A DNA stretch of 64,000 nt from Delphinapterus leucas. Taxonomy: Eukaryota > Chordata > Mammalia > Artiodactyla > Monodontidae. Shown here piece after piece: positions 46,934 through 58,922 of the stretch. The notes below the pieces were generated by a model that worked only from the letters and a program-made list of their open reading frames with translations, did no database searches and was not told where the DNA came from. Position 1 is the stretch's first letter; each line of letters opens with the position of its first letter. The position numbers were made by a program, and so were the translations under genes. Where the stretch lies: NCBI RefSeq assembly GCF_002288925.2, contig NW_022098069.1, positions 67,600,749 through 67,664,748 of the forward strand, in the 5' to 3' direction.

Positions 46934-47835
46934 GTGAAAAGGCAGAGGGCTATGAACCAGATGAAGGGACACGATAAAACTCCAGAAAAAAAACTAAATG
47001 AAGTGGAGATAGGCATCCTTCCAGAAAAAGAATTCAGAATAATGATAGTGAAGATGATCCAGGACCTCGGAAAAAGAATGGAGGCAAAGATCAAGAAGAT
47101 GCAAGAAATGTTTAACAAAGACCTAGAAGAATTAAAGAACAAACAGAGATGAACAATACAATAACTGAAATGAAAACTACACTAGAAGGGATCAATAGCA
47201 GAATAACTGAGACAGAAGAACGGATAAGTGACCTGGAAGACAGAATGGTGGAATTCACTGCTGTGGAACAGATAAAGAAAAAAGAATGAAAAGAAATGAA
47301 GACAGCCTAAGAGACCTCTGGGACAACATTAAAGGTAACAACATTCACATTATAGGGGTCTCAGAAGGAAAAGAGAGAGAGAGAGAAAAGACCAGAGGAA
47401 ATATTTGAAGAGATTATAGTCGAAAACTTCCCTAACATGGGAAAATAGCCATCCAAGTCCAGGAAGCACAGAGAGTCCCATACAGGAAAAACCCAAGGAT
47501 AAACACACCAAGACACATAGTAATCAAATTGGCAAAAATTAAAGACAAGGAAAAATTATTGAAAGCAGCAAGGGAAAAATGAAAAATAACATACAAGGGA
47601 ACTCCCATAAGGTTAACAGCTGACTTCTCAGCATAAACTCTACAAGCCAGAAGGGAGTGGCGTGATATACTTAAAGTGATGAAAAGGGAAGAACTTACAA
47701 CCAAGATTACTCTACACAGCAAGGATCTCATTAAGATTCGATGGAGAAATCAAAAGCTTTACAGACAAGCACAAGCTAAGAGAATTCAGCACCACCAAAC
47801 CAGCTCTACAACAAATGCTAAAGGAACTTCTCTAA
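46934..47835 (+). pseudogene. L1 ORF1, broken
   Basis: Open from 46934 to 47152 (VEIGILPEKEFRIMIVK, then coiled-coil heptads MIQDLGKRMEAKIKKMQEMFNKDLEELKNK), then a stop. Homologous text follows: the coiled-coil end gaacggataagtgacctgga near 47220, the HIVIKLAKIKD region near 47515, and the C-terminal domain in frame 47676-47903. At least one stop and two frame changes. No clear ATG at the family start; this copy lacks the usual MTQQ-like opening. Confidence 0.8.
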
Positions 47836-47893
47836 GTGGGAAACACAAAAGAAGAAAAGGTCCTACAAAAACAAACCCAAAACAATTAAGAAA

Positions 47894-50800
47894 ATGGTAT
47901 TAGGAACATACATATCCATAATTACCTTAAATGTGAATGGATTAAATGCTCCAACCAAAAGGCACAGGCTTGCTGAATGGATACAAAAACAAGACCCATC
48001 TGTATGCTGTCTACAAGAGACCCACTTCAGACCTAGGGACACATACAGACTGAAAGTGAGGGGATGGAAAAAGATATTCCATGCAAATGTAAATCAAAAG
48101 AAAGCTGGAGGGCTTCGCTGGTGGCGCAGTGGTTGAGAGTCTGCCTGCCGATGCAGGGGACATGGGTTCATGCCCCATTCCAGGAAAATCCCACACGCCG
48201 TGGAGTGGCTGGGCCCGTGAGCCATGGCGGCTGAGCATGTGTGTCCAGAGCCTGTGCTCCGCAGTGGGACAGGCCACAACAGTGAGAGGCCCGTTTACCC
48301 GAAAAAAAAAAAAAAAAAAAGCTGGAGTAGCAATACTCATATCAGATAAAATAGACTTTAAAGTAAAGAATGTTACAAGAGACAAGGAAGGACACTACAT
48401 AATGATCAAGGAATCAATCCAAAAATAAGATATATCAATTATAAATATATATGCACCCAACATAGCACCACAATACATAAGGCAACTGATAACAGCTATA
48501 AAAGAGGAAATCGACAGTAACACAATAATAGTGGGGGACTTTAACACCTCACTTACACCAATGGACAGATCATCCAAAATGAAAATAAATAAGGAAACAC
48601 AAGCTTTAAATGATACATTAAACAAGATGGACTTGATTGATATTTATAGGACATTCCATCCAAAAACAGCAGATTACACTTTCTTCTCAAGTGCACATGG
48701 AATATTCTCCAGGATAGATCACATCTTGGGTCACAAATCAAGCCTCAGTAAATTTAAGAAAATTAAAATCATATCAAGCATCTTTTCTGACCAGAATGTT
48801 ATGAGATTAGAAATGAATTACAGGGAAAAAAACGTAAAATACACAAACACATGGAGGCTAAACAACACGTTACTAAACAACCAAGAGATCACAGAAGAAA
48901 TCAAAGAGGAAATCAAAGAGGAAATCAAAAAATACCTGGAGACAAATGACAATGGAAACATGATGATCGAAAACCTATGGGATGCAGCAAAAGCAGTTCT
49001 AAGAGGGAAGTTTATAGCTATACAAGCCTACCTTAAGAAACAAGAAAAATCTCAAATAAACAATCTAACCTTACACCTAAAGGAACTAGAGAAAGAACAA
49101 ACAAAACCCAAAGTTAGCAGAAGGAAAGAAATCATAAAGATCAGAGCAGAAATAAATGAAATACAAACATAGAAAACAATAGCAAAGATCAATAAAACTA
49201 AAATCTTCTTTGAGAAGATAAACAAAATTGATAAACCATTAGCCAGACTCATCTAGAAAAGACGGAGAGGACTCAAATCAATAAAATTAGAAATGAAAAA
49301 GGAGAAGTTACAACAGACACCACAGAAATACAAAGCATTCTAAGAGACTACTACAAGCAACTCTATGCCAATAAAATGGACAACCTGGAAGAAATGGACA
49401 AATTCTTAGAAAGGTATAACATTCCAAGACTGAACCAGGAAGAAACAGAAAATATGAACAGACCAGTCACAAGTAATGAAATTGAAACTGTGATTAAAAA
49501 TCTTCCAACAAACAAAAGTCCAGGACCAGATGGCTTCACAGGCAAATTCTATCAAACATTTAGAGAAGAGCTAACACCCATCCTTCTCAAACTCTTCCAA
49601 AAAATTGCAGAGGAAGGAACACTCCCAAACTCATTCTATGAGGCCACCATCACCCTGATACCAAAACCAGACAAAGATACTACAAAAAAAGAAAATTACA
49701 GACCAATATCACTGATGAATATAGATGCAAAAATCCTCAACAAAATACTAGCAAACAGAATCCAACAACTCATTAAAAGGCTCATTCACCATGATTAAGT
49801 GGGATTTATCCCAGGGATGCAGGGATTCCTCAATATACACAAAGCAATCAATGTGATACACCATCTTAACAAACTGAAGAAGAAAAACCATATGATCATC
49901 TCAATAGATGCAGAAAAATCTTTTGACAAAATTCAACACCCATTTATGATAAAAAAAACTCTCCAGAAAGTGGGCACACAGGGAACCTACCTCAACATAA
50001 TAAAGGCCATATATGACAAACCCACAGCAAACATCATTCTCAATGGTAAAAACCTAACAGCATTTCCTCTAAGATCAGGAACAAGACAAGGATGTCCACT
50101 CTCACCACTATTATTCAACATAGTTTTGGAAGTCCTAGCCACAGCAATCAGAGAAGAAAGAGAAATAAAAGGAATACAAATAGTAAAAGAAGGAGTAAAA
50201 CTGTCACTGTTTGCAGATGACATGATACTATACATAGAGAAACCTAAAAATGCCACCAGCAAACTACTAGAGCTAATTAATGAATTTGGTAAGGTTGCAG
50301 GATACAAAATTAATGCACATAAATCTCTTGCTTTCCTATACACTAATGATGAAAAATCTGAAAGATAAATTATGGAAACACTCCCATTTACCATTGCAAC
50401 AAAAAGAATAAAATACCTAGGAATAAACAAAAGACAAAAGGAGACAAAAGACCTGTATGCAGAAAACTATAAGACACTGATGAAAGAAATTAAAGATGAT
50501 ACCAGCAGATGGAGAGACGTACCATGTTCTTGGATTGGAAGAATCAATATTGTGAAAATGACTATACTACCCAAAGCAATCTACAGATTCAATGCAATCC
50601 CTATCAAATTACCAATGGCAGTTTTTATGGAACTACAACAAATCATCTTAAAATTTGTATGGAGACACAAAAGACCCTGAGTAGCCAAAGCAGTCTTGAG
50701 GGGAAAAAACGGAGCTGGAGGAATCAGACTCCCTGACTTCAGACTATACTACAAAGCTACAGTAATCAAGACAATATGGTACTGGCACAAAAAACAGAAA

Positions 50801-51950
50801 CATAGGTCAATGGAACAAGATAGAAAGCACAGAGATAAACCCATGCACCTATGGTCAACTAGTCTATGACAAAGGAGGCAAGGATATACAACAGAGAAAA
50901 AACTGTCTCTTCAATACGTGGTGCTTGGAAAACTGGACAGCTACATGTAAAAGAATGAAATTAGAACACTCCCTAACACCATACACAATAATAAACTCAA
51001 AATGGATTCGAGACCCAAATGTAAGACTGGAAACTATAAAATTCTTAGAGGAGAACATAGAATGAACACTGTTTGACATAAATCACGCAAGATCTTTTTT
51101 GATCCACCTCCTAGAGTAATGGAAATAAAAACAAAAATAAACAAATGGGACCTAATGAAACTTCAAAACTTTTGCACAGCAAAGGAAACCATAAACAAGA
51201 CAAAAAGACAACCCTCAGAATGGGAGAAAATATTGGCAAATGAATCAATGGACAAAGGATTAATCTCCAAAATATATAAATAGCTCATGCAGCTCAATAT
51301 TAAAAAAACAAACAACCCTATCCAAAAATGGGCAGAGGACCTAAATAGACATTTCTCCAGAGAAGACATACAGATGGCCAAGAAGCACATGAAAAGTTGC
51401 TCAACATCACTAATTATTAGAGAAATGCAAATCAAAACTACAATGAGGTATCACCTCACACCAGTTAGAATGGGCATCATCAGAAAACCTACAAACAACA
51501 AATGCTGGAGCGGGTGTGGAGAAAAGGGAACCCTCTTGCACTGTTGGTGGGAATGTAAATTGATACAGCCACTATGGAGAACAGTATGGAGGTTCCTTAA
51601 AAAACTAAAAATATGATTACCATATGATCCAGCAATCCCACTACTGGGCATATAACCAGAGGAAACCATAATTCAAAAAGACACATGCACCCCAATGTTT
51701 ATTGCAGCAGTATTTACAATAGCCAGGTCATGGAAGCAACATAAATGCCCATCAACAGACGAATGGATAAAGAAGATGTGGTACATATATACAATGGAAT
51801 ATTACTCAGCCATAAAAAGGATCAAAATTGGTCATTTTTAGAGACGTGGATGGATCTAGAGATTGTCATACAGAGTGAAGTAAGTCAGAAAGAGAAAAAC
51901 AAATATCGTATATTAACACATGTATGTGGAACCTAGAAAAATAGTACAGA
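47894..51950 (+). pseudogene. L1 ORF2, broken by few lesions
   Basis: Starts MVLGTYISIITLNVNGLNAP (endonuclease N-terminus, catalytic Asn region) with LQETHF (catalytic Glu). It is cut at 48111 by a SINE and resumes at 48328; a stop follows at about 48425. 48531-49172 is the rest of the endonuclease ([29 protein letters not shown]). 49376-50680 is one continuous frame containing the polymerase: [39 protein letters not shown] and [12 protein letters not shown]. It is broken only by stops at 49796-49798 and 50366-50368 (TAA at positions coding Gln) and ends at 50678-50680 with TGA where relatives have a CGA codon. A run of six A near 50789 shifts the frame. The C-terminal knuckle [18 protein letters not shown] is in 51287-51616. 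Confidence 0.9.
48111..48317 (+). mobile_element. CHR-family SINE in L1 ORF2
   Basis: ggcttcgctggtggcgcagt (one base off the usual start), through to gaggcccgtttacccg and poly(A). Target duplication AAAGCTGGAG at 48101-48110 and 48318-48327. Confidence 0.95.
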
Positions 51951-52146
51951 TGAACTCGTTTACAGGGCAGAAGTTGAGACACAAATGTAGAGAACAAACG
52001 TATGGACACCAAGGAGGGAAAACCGCGGTGGGGTGGGGATGGTGGTGTGCTGAATTGGGCGATTGGGATTGACATGTATACACCGATGTGTATAAAATTG
52101 TTGACTAATGAGAACCTGCAGTATAAAAAATCAAACAAACAAACAA

Positions 52147-52906
52147 TACTAAACTTTCTTTGGGTTATTTGTATGGTAATATGTTAATATAAATGTTTCA
52201 GACATTACATGAAATTTCTAAAAATCTTATATGTTCTGGTATAATGTTATAAGTCATAATTCTAGTTATTACTTTAAAATGTATATCTCAGAAATAACTA
52301 AATTTCCTTGTCAATTGCATTATTATGAACTTTCATCAAATCTTTAACCGTGGTCATTTTTAAGTCTTTTGTCTTTTAAGACAGTTCTGGGTGTACTGTG
52401 ATGCTTTTGCAAAAATGTTCCTATAAAAGGGTTTCATCTTCAAGGAATTCATGGAAAAGACTCTGACCAGTACAGGTTTCTGGTAACTGACTATACTGCT
52501 GACCTGAATGAATAAGCATTTTCAGAACTCTAATGGAAAACTGATGAATTCATAAAAGTGCTAACAAAAGGTCAAGATGAAAAAAAAATTAATTACACGG
52601 GACTGAGTGAACTGATGAGGATGATTATAATTTTTGTGACTTTCTGTTTGAATAAAAAAAAAATCCCACAAGGACTCAGAGGCAAAAAATATACAAATGA
52701 ATTTTCACTGCAAAGTAAACGACCTGTTACAGTGGAGGATTACTGGACTGAATGTCAATATTATGACATAGTATGAGTGTGTTTCGTGTTTGGTAATTTC
52801 AATCATTGTTGCTTTTGTTGTGGTCATCCATTTACAATGCTTGGTGTCAGTTTATTTATCTCTTGTAAAAATAAAATACAGTGTGTATGTAAAAAAAAAA
52901 AAAAAA
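52147..52906 (+). other. Non-L1 sequence ending in AATAAA and poly(A)
   Basis: About 745 bp directly after the L1 3' end, matching no L1 or SINE text here. It ends with AATAAA at 52870-52875 and a 16-base A-tract (52891-52906) 15 bp later, so it is the 3' end of a reverse-transcribed RNA. The frame 52558-52776 (72 codons) ends VTVEDYWTECQYYDIV; I do not recognise it. Either an L1 3' transduction or an independent, partly decayed processed pseudogene. Confidence 0.6.
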
Positions 52907-52908
52907 TC

Positions 52909-53043
52909 GTGGGACTTCCCTGATGGTCCAGTGGTTAAGACTCCATGCTTCCATTGCAGGGGACACAGGTTCGATCCCTGGTCAGAGAATAAGATCCTTC
53001 ATGATGCATGGTGTGGCCAAATAAATAAATAAATACAAAATAA
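52909..53043 (+). mobile_element. CHR-family SINE, short older type
   Basis: gggacttccctgatggtcca, B-box-like ggttcgatccc, then gatccttcatgatgcatg and a (AAAT)n-rich tail. About 130 bp, lacking the long 3' part of the younger copies. A possible imperfect duplication is AAAAAAATCGTGG before and AAAAAAAGAGTGG after. Confidence 0.85.
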
Positions 53044-53075
53044 AAAAAGAGTGGCTGGCAAAGAAGCAATGTCAC

Positions 53076-53084
53076 CAAGATGGC
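53076..53084 (+). promoter_or_regulatory. YY1 site at the L1 5' end
   Basis: CAAGATGGC about 16 bp inside the element, the same arrangement as in the 46-kb L1. Confidence 0.55.
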
Positions 53085-53479
53085 AGAGTAGGAAGCTCTA
53101 GATCTTCCTTCCTCCCACAAACACACTGATTCTGAAACAGTTCATGGGCAGATTTTCTTTGTGCGGAGTCCAGGAATTAATCAGAAGATTTCTGCACACT
53201 GGGCAAACATGAAACCAGACTGAAGCCGGTAGGGAGATTCAAACTCTGTAGCCAGACTTGTTGGCCCTGGTGCAATCTCATATGATCAGGAAGAGATCCC
53301 TTAGGTCCCAACTTCTCCCAGAGGAGGGAAAAGGTTGGTTCATGCAACCAGTACTCTGACTTTATTGAGTGGCCTCCCCTGAGGGCTGGCTTCTGTCTTT
53401 AAGACACACCAAAACAGAGTCAAAGAAAATAATCAGGCAAAGATAAAATCTCCAGAAACTGACCCTAATGAAATGTAGT

Positions 53480-54296
53480 TATATGATTTACCTGAGAGAG
53501 ACTTCAGATTTACTGTCATAAAGTTGCTAACTGAGGTCAAGAGAACAATACATGAACAAAGGGAGAATTTCCACAAAGAGGTAGAAAACATTAAAAAGTA
53601 CCATACAGAAACCATGAAGCTGAAGAATACAATAACCAAACTGAAAAAGTCACTAGAACAATTCAACATCAGAGTAGGTAAAGCAGAAGAAAGAATCTGT
53701 GGACTCAAAGATGCATAATTGGAAATCTTCAATCAGAGGAACAAAAATTTTAAAAAAGAATGATCAAAGGTAAAGCATAAGGGATTTACAGGATACCATC
53801 ATGCATAGCAATATACACATATGGGATTCCCAGAAAGAGAGAGAGAAAGAACCAGAAAGCTTATTCAAAGAAATAATAGCTGAAAACTCTCTAAATCTGG
53901 GAAAGGAAATAGACATCCAGATTCAAGAATCCCAAAAGACACAAATAAGACACCAAAGAAATCCACACTGAGACACATTATATTCAAATTGTCAAAAGTC
54001 AGATGAAGAGAGAATTTTGAAAACAGTAAGAGAAAAGAGACTTGTCACATACAAAGGAACCCCATCCCCATAAGACTATCATTGGATTTTTCAGCAGAAA
54101 CTTTGCAGGTTAGAAGAGTGGAATGATATATTCAAAGTGCTGAAAGAAAAAAAACTGCTAACTAAGAATGCGATAGGCAGCAAAACTGTCCTTCAAAAAT
54201 GAAAGAGAGATAAAGACTTTCCCAGACAAACAAAAGCTGAGAAAGTTCATCACCACTAGACCTACTCTACAAGAAATGTTAAAGAGAGTTCTTTAA
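53480..54296 (+). pseudogene. L1 ORF1, older type, broken
   Basis: The open frame 53524-53718 gives the coiled coil (VKRTIHEQRENFHKEVENIKKYHTE, LKKSLEQFNIRVGKAEERI). Downstream text covers the RRM-like and C-terminal parts (gagacacattatattcaaat, acttgtcacatacaaaggaa, ggaatgatatattcaaagtg, ctacaagaaatgttaaagag) with several frame breaks. Confidence 0.75.
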
Positions 54297-54739
54297 ATTG
54301 AAATGAAAGGACACTAAATAGAAATATGATAACATAAGAAAGTATGAAACTCGTTGGTAAAGGTAAAATATACAGACAAATACAAAATACTATATTACTG
54401 TAGTGGTAGTGGGTAAGTCACTTTTAACTCTAGTATAGAAGTTAAAAGACAAAAGTATTAAAAATAACTATAAAATATGTTAAAGATATACCATATGAAA
54501 ACATGTAAATTGTGATAATAGTAACAAAGTGGGAGGGAGGAGTTATAGTTTTTAATGTAATTAACCTTAATTTATTATCAGCTTAAAATAGAATACAATA
54601 ACCATGAAATATTTTGTGTAAGTCCCAAGATAACCATAAAAAAATACCTATAGAAATTAAACAAAAGAATCAAAGCATAGCAATACAAAAAATTGACAAA
54701 ATATAAAGGGATGCAAGACAGAAAAAGAAAAGTATAAGA

Positions 54740-57700
54740 TTAACAGAAAACAACACAATGGCAATAGTAAATCCTTTCTATCAATAGTTACTTTAGTAAT
54801 AGTAAATAGATTAAAATCTAAAGGCATAGACTGGATGATTGATTTAAAAAATAAGACACCCCACAAAAAAATTAAATTAAAAAAAATTTTTTTAAAGACC
54901 CAGCTTATGTCAACAAGAAACTCACTTTAGATTTAAGAACACACACAGGCTGAAAGTGAAGGGGTAAAAAGAAAAAAAAAAGATATTCTATGCAAATAGT
55001 AACTGAAAGTCAGCAGCTGTAGCTATACTTATATCAGACAAAATAAGTTTGACCTTAAGTTCAGACTGTCAAAAACTGCCACAGTAAACAAAGGAGGACA
55101 TTATATAATGATAAAAGGGTCAATCCCAGGAAGCTGTAACAGTTACAATTATATATGCATCCAACATCAGAGCACCTAAATATATAAAGCAAACACTGAC
55201 AGAACTAAAGGGGGAAATATACATCAATACAAAAATAGTAGGAGACTTCAATATCCCACTTTCAATAGTAGATAGACCAACCAGACATAAGATCATAAGG
55301 AAACAGAGGACTTGAACAACACTGTTGACCAATGGACCCAACAGATATACACAGAACATTGCACCCAACAGTAGCAGAGTACATATTCTTCTTAAGTGTG
55401 TATAGATCTTTCTGTAGGATATATCACAATTTAGGTCCAAAACACATCTTAACAAATTTAAGAAGATTGAAATCATGTCAAGTATCTTTTATGACTGCAA
55501 TAGATGAGACTAGAAATCAATAACTTTCCTTTCCAGAAGGAAAACTGGAAAACTCACAAATAGATGGAAATTAAACAACACATTCTTAAATAACCATAAA
55601 GTTAAAGGAGAAATCAACAAGAAAATTAGAAAATATCTCAAGACAAACTAAAGGAAAAACACAATATACCAAAACGTATGTGATGCAGCAAATTACAGGC
55701 CTACAAACTGTAAAACCTAGAAGAAATGGACAAATTATTAGAAACATATAACCTGCCCACACTAAATTATGAAGAAACAGAAAATCTGAATAGATCGATT
55801 ACTAGTATAGAGATCAGATTAGTAATCACAAACTTCCAAACAAATAAAAAAAAAACCAGGACCAGATGACTTTGCTGGCAATTTTAATCAAACATTTAAA
55901 GATGAATTAATGTCAATCATTTTCAAACTCTTCTCAAAAATTGAAGAGAATGGAATACTTCCAAAATCATTTTATGAGGCCCACATTATGCTGATACCAA
56001 AGCCAGACAAAGACACCACCAGAAAAGATAAATACATCCCAATACCCGTGATGAACAAGATGCAAATATCCTTAACAAAATACTAACAAACTGAGTCCAA
56101 CAGCATATTAGAAGGATCATATACCATGACCAAATGAAATTTATCCCTGGGATGCAAGGATGGTTCAACATATGAAAATCAGTTAACGTGATATGTTACA
56201 TTAACAGAATAAAGGATTAAAATCACATGGTCACCTCAATAGATGCAGAAAAAGCATTTGACAAAATTTGACACCCTTTAAAGATAAAAACTCTCAACAA
56301 ACTAAAAATAGAAGGAAAGTGCCTGAACAAAATTAAGTACCTATATGAAAATCCCATAGGTAACATCATATTCAACAGTGAAAACTGAAAGCTTTTCCTC
56401 TGAGGTTAGAAACCAGGCTAGTATGCCTACTCTCAGCATTTCTATTCAACATAGTACTGGAAGCCCTAGCCAGATCAAGTAGGCAAGGAAAAATCAATAA
56501 AAGGCACCCAAATCAGAAAGGAAGAAGTAAAATCATCTCTGTTTGCAGATGAAATAATCTTATATGTAGAAAACCCTAAAGACTATATCAAAAAACTCTT
56601 AGAACTAATAAGTGAATTAAGTAACATTGCAGGACACAAAATCAACATACAAAAACAAGTTGCTTTTCTATATACTAGAAACAAACTATCTGAAAAATAA
56701 ATTAGGAAAACAATCCCACTTACAATGGCACCAAAAAGAATAAAACTTTAGGAATAAACTTGACTGAGGCAGTGAAAGAACTGTATGCTGAAAACTACAA
56801 AATATTGATGAAAGAAGTTAAAGAAGACACAAACAAATGGAATGATATTCTGTGGTCATGGGGTGAAAGATTTAATATTATTAAAATGTCCATACTACCC
56901 AAAATGATCTAAATCAAAATCCCAATGGCATGTTTTACAGAATTTTTTAAAAATTTCTAAAATTTGTATGGAACCACAAAAGACCACTATTAGCCAAATC
57001 AATCTTGAGAAAGAAGAGCAAAGCTGGAAGCATCACACTTCATGATTTCAAATATATTACTCAGATTCAGTAATCAAAACATTATGGCACTTGTGTCAGA
57101 CAGACATATAGACCAATGGAACAGAATAGAGAGCCCAGAAATAAATCCACACATATACAGTCAACAGATCTTTGACCAGGGCTCTAACAATACACAGTGG
57201 AAAAAGGATAGTCTCTTCAAAAAATGGTGTTGGGAAAACTGGATATCCATGTGCAAAACAATGAAATTGGACCTTTAAATTATGTCATATGCAAAACTCA
57301 ACTCAAAATGGATTAAATACTTAAATATAAGACCTGAAACTATAAAAATGTCTAGAAGAAAACATAGGGGAAAGACTTCATGACATTGGTCTTGGCAATA
57401 ATTTCTTGGATATGGCACTGAAAGCTCAGGCAACAAAAACAAAATAAACAAGCTGGACTACATCAAACTAAAAAGCTTCTATACAGCAAAGGAAACAAAC
57501 AACAGATGGCAAAGTTAACCTATGGAATGGGAGAAAATATTTGCAAACCGTATATCCAACAATGGATTAATCTTCAAAATGTGTAAGGAACTCCTACAAC
57601 TCAAAAAGAAAAATCAATAACCCAATTAAAAAATGGGTCAAAGACTTAAATAGACATTTCTCCAAAGAAAACATACAAATGGCCAACAGATACATTAAAA

Positions 57701-58190
57701 AGTACTCAACATCACTAATCATCAGGGAAATAAAAATCAAACCCACAATGAGATGTCGCTTCACACCTATTTAGATGGCTATTATAAAAAAAATAGGCAA
57801 CAAGTGTTGGCAGGAATGTGGATGAATTGGAACGTTAGCACACTGCTGGTGAGAATGATAAATAGTGTAGCCACTATGACAACGGTATGGAGGTTCCTCA
57901 AAAAACTTAAAATGGAACTACTATTTGATCCAATAATCCTTTTTCTGGGTATTTAGCCAAAAGAATGAAATCAGGATCTCAAAGATATATTAGCATTTCA
58001 TGTTCATTGCAGCACTATTCACAATAGCCAAGATGTGGAAACAACCTAAATGTCCATCAACAGATGAATATGTAAAGAAAATATGGTATATACATTCAAT
58101 GGAATACTATTCAGCCTTAATTCTGAAGGAAAGTCAGAAGGAAATTATATCATGTGTGAAAACATGGATGAACCTGAGCACACTATACTA
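54740..58190 (+). pseudogene. L1 ORF2, older type, broken
   Basis: Endonuclease text from about 54790 (gtaatagtaaatagattaaa, then aagaaactcactttagattt for the QETH-like region). The polymerase region lies at about 55730-56700 (tctgtttgcagatgaaataa at 56540 encodes the FADE/FADD site, here ending in Glu). The C-terminal frames are 57042-57278 ([31 protein letters not shown]), 57753-57956 and 58000-58191 ([20 protein letters not shown]). Many stops. The polymerase catalytic site appears changed (GCAGATGAA). Confidence 0.8.
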
Positions 58191-58502
58191 AATGAAATAA
58201 GCCAATCACATACAAACAAATACTGCATGATTCATCTTATATAAGGAATGTAAAGTAGTGAAGTTTACATAATCAAAGAGTGGAATGGTGACTTCCAGGG
58301 GGTAGTGGGGAGAAGGAAATGGGAGTTATAGATCAAGGGGCATAAAATCTCATTTAATCCGATGAATAAGCTCTAGAGATCTGATGCACAGCATTGTACC
58401 TATAGTCCACAATAACATATTGTACATTTAAAAGTTTGCTAAGATCTCTTGTTAAGTGTTCTTATCACAATAAAATTAATTTTTTTAAAAAGAGTGGCTG
58501 GC

Positions 58503-58920
58503 TAGAGAAAATAATTGTTAGATACATTTAAGAAGGTCAAAGAAGGGCCTCTCTGTAGAGCTGTTTGAACTGGGTGAGATCTCAATGAGAAGAGTGAGCC
58601 AAGTGAATGTTTGGTTGCAGACATTCAAGGCAAAGACCCAAAGATTAAAAGAAAACAAAAACAAAAAACCTCAACATGTTTAAAAATTCAAAAAACAGGA
58701 AAAAAGGACAATGTGCCTTTTTCACTGAATATCAGCTGAATTATCCAGGAGCATTGTAATCAAGGAGAGTGACTTTAGGGGATAAAGTCAGAGTGTTAAG
58801 TGGGAGCTGAATTGTGGATCACCTCCTGGGTTGTCTTCAGACTTTAGATCTTGTCCTAATAACAGTGAAAAGCTATTAAGATATTACTGTCACGGACAGG
58901 CTGCAGTAGTTCAGAAGTAG
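58503..58920. other. Unique or ancient repeat sequence
   Basis: No gene seen. The phrase order (agctgtttgaactgggtgag, gaatgtttggttgcagacat, ttcagactttagatcttgtc) is reminiscent of an ancient repeat that is common in mammals, but I cannot assign it. Confidence 0.35.
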
Positions 58921-58922
58921 TA

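Larger units (their letters stand above)
46029..52146 (+). mobile_element. 5'-complete L1, plus strand
   Basis: Begins aggatcggaaccaagatggc at the expected 5' terminus, followed by about 0.9 kb of 5' UTR, ORF1 (46934-47835), a 58-bp spacer, ORF2 (47894 to about 51950), and a 3' UTR ending gagaacctgcagtataaaa then a short A-rich tail (caaacaaacaaacaa). A SINE is inserted at 48111-48317. About 5.9 kb without the SINE. It is the least decayed L1 in the window, with long open stretches separated by single-base lesions, but cannot be active. Confidence 0.92.
53060..58486 (+). mobile_element. Full-length older L1 with target duplication
   Basis: Flanked by AAAAAGAGTGGCTGGC at 53044-53059 and 58487-58502 (16 bp, of which the leading As may belong to tails; core at least 11 bp). 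The 5' terminus has the caccaagatggcagagtagg motif; the 3' UTR runs from about 58190 to AATAAA at 58469-58474. It is 5.4 kb with a short 5' UTR. Its text differs from the 35.4 and 46.0 kb copies throughout and resembles the older L1MA/MB type. Confidence 0.9.

Noticed and set aside
48111..48317. tRNA gene
   Set aside because: A/B boxes are present in all the SINE copies, but there is no tRNA cloverleaf; the copies are SINEs with A-tails and target duplications.
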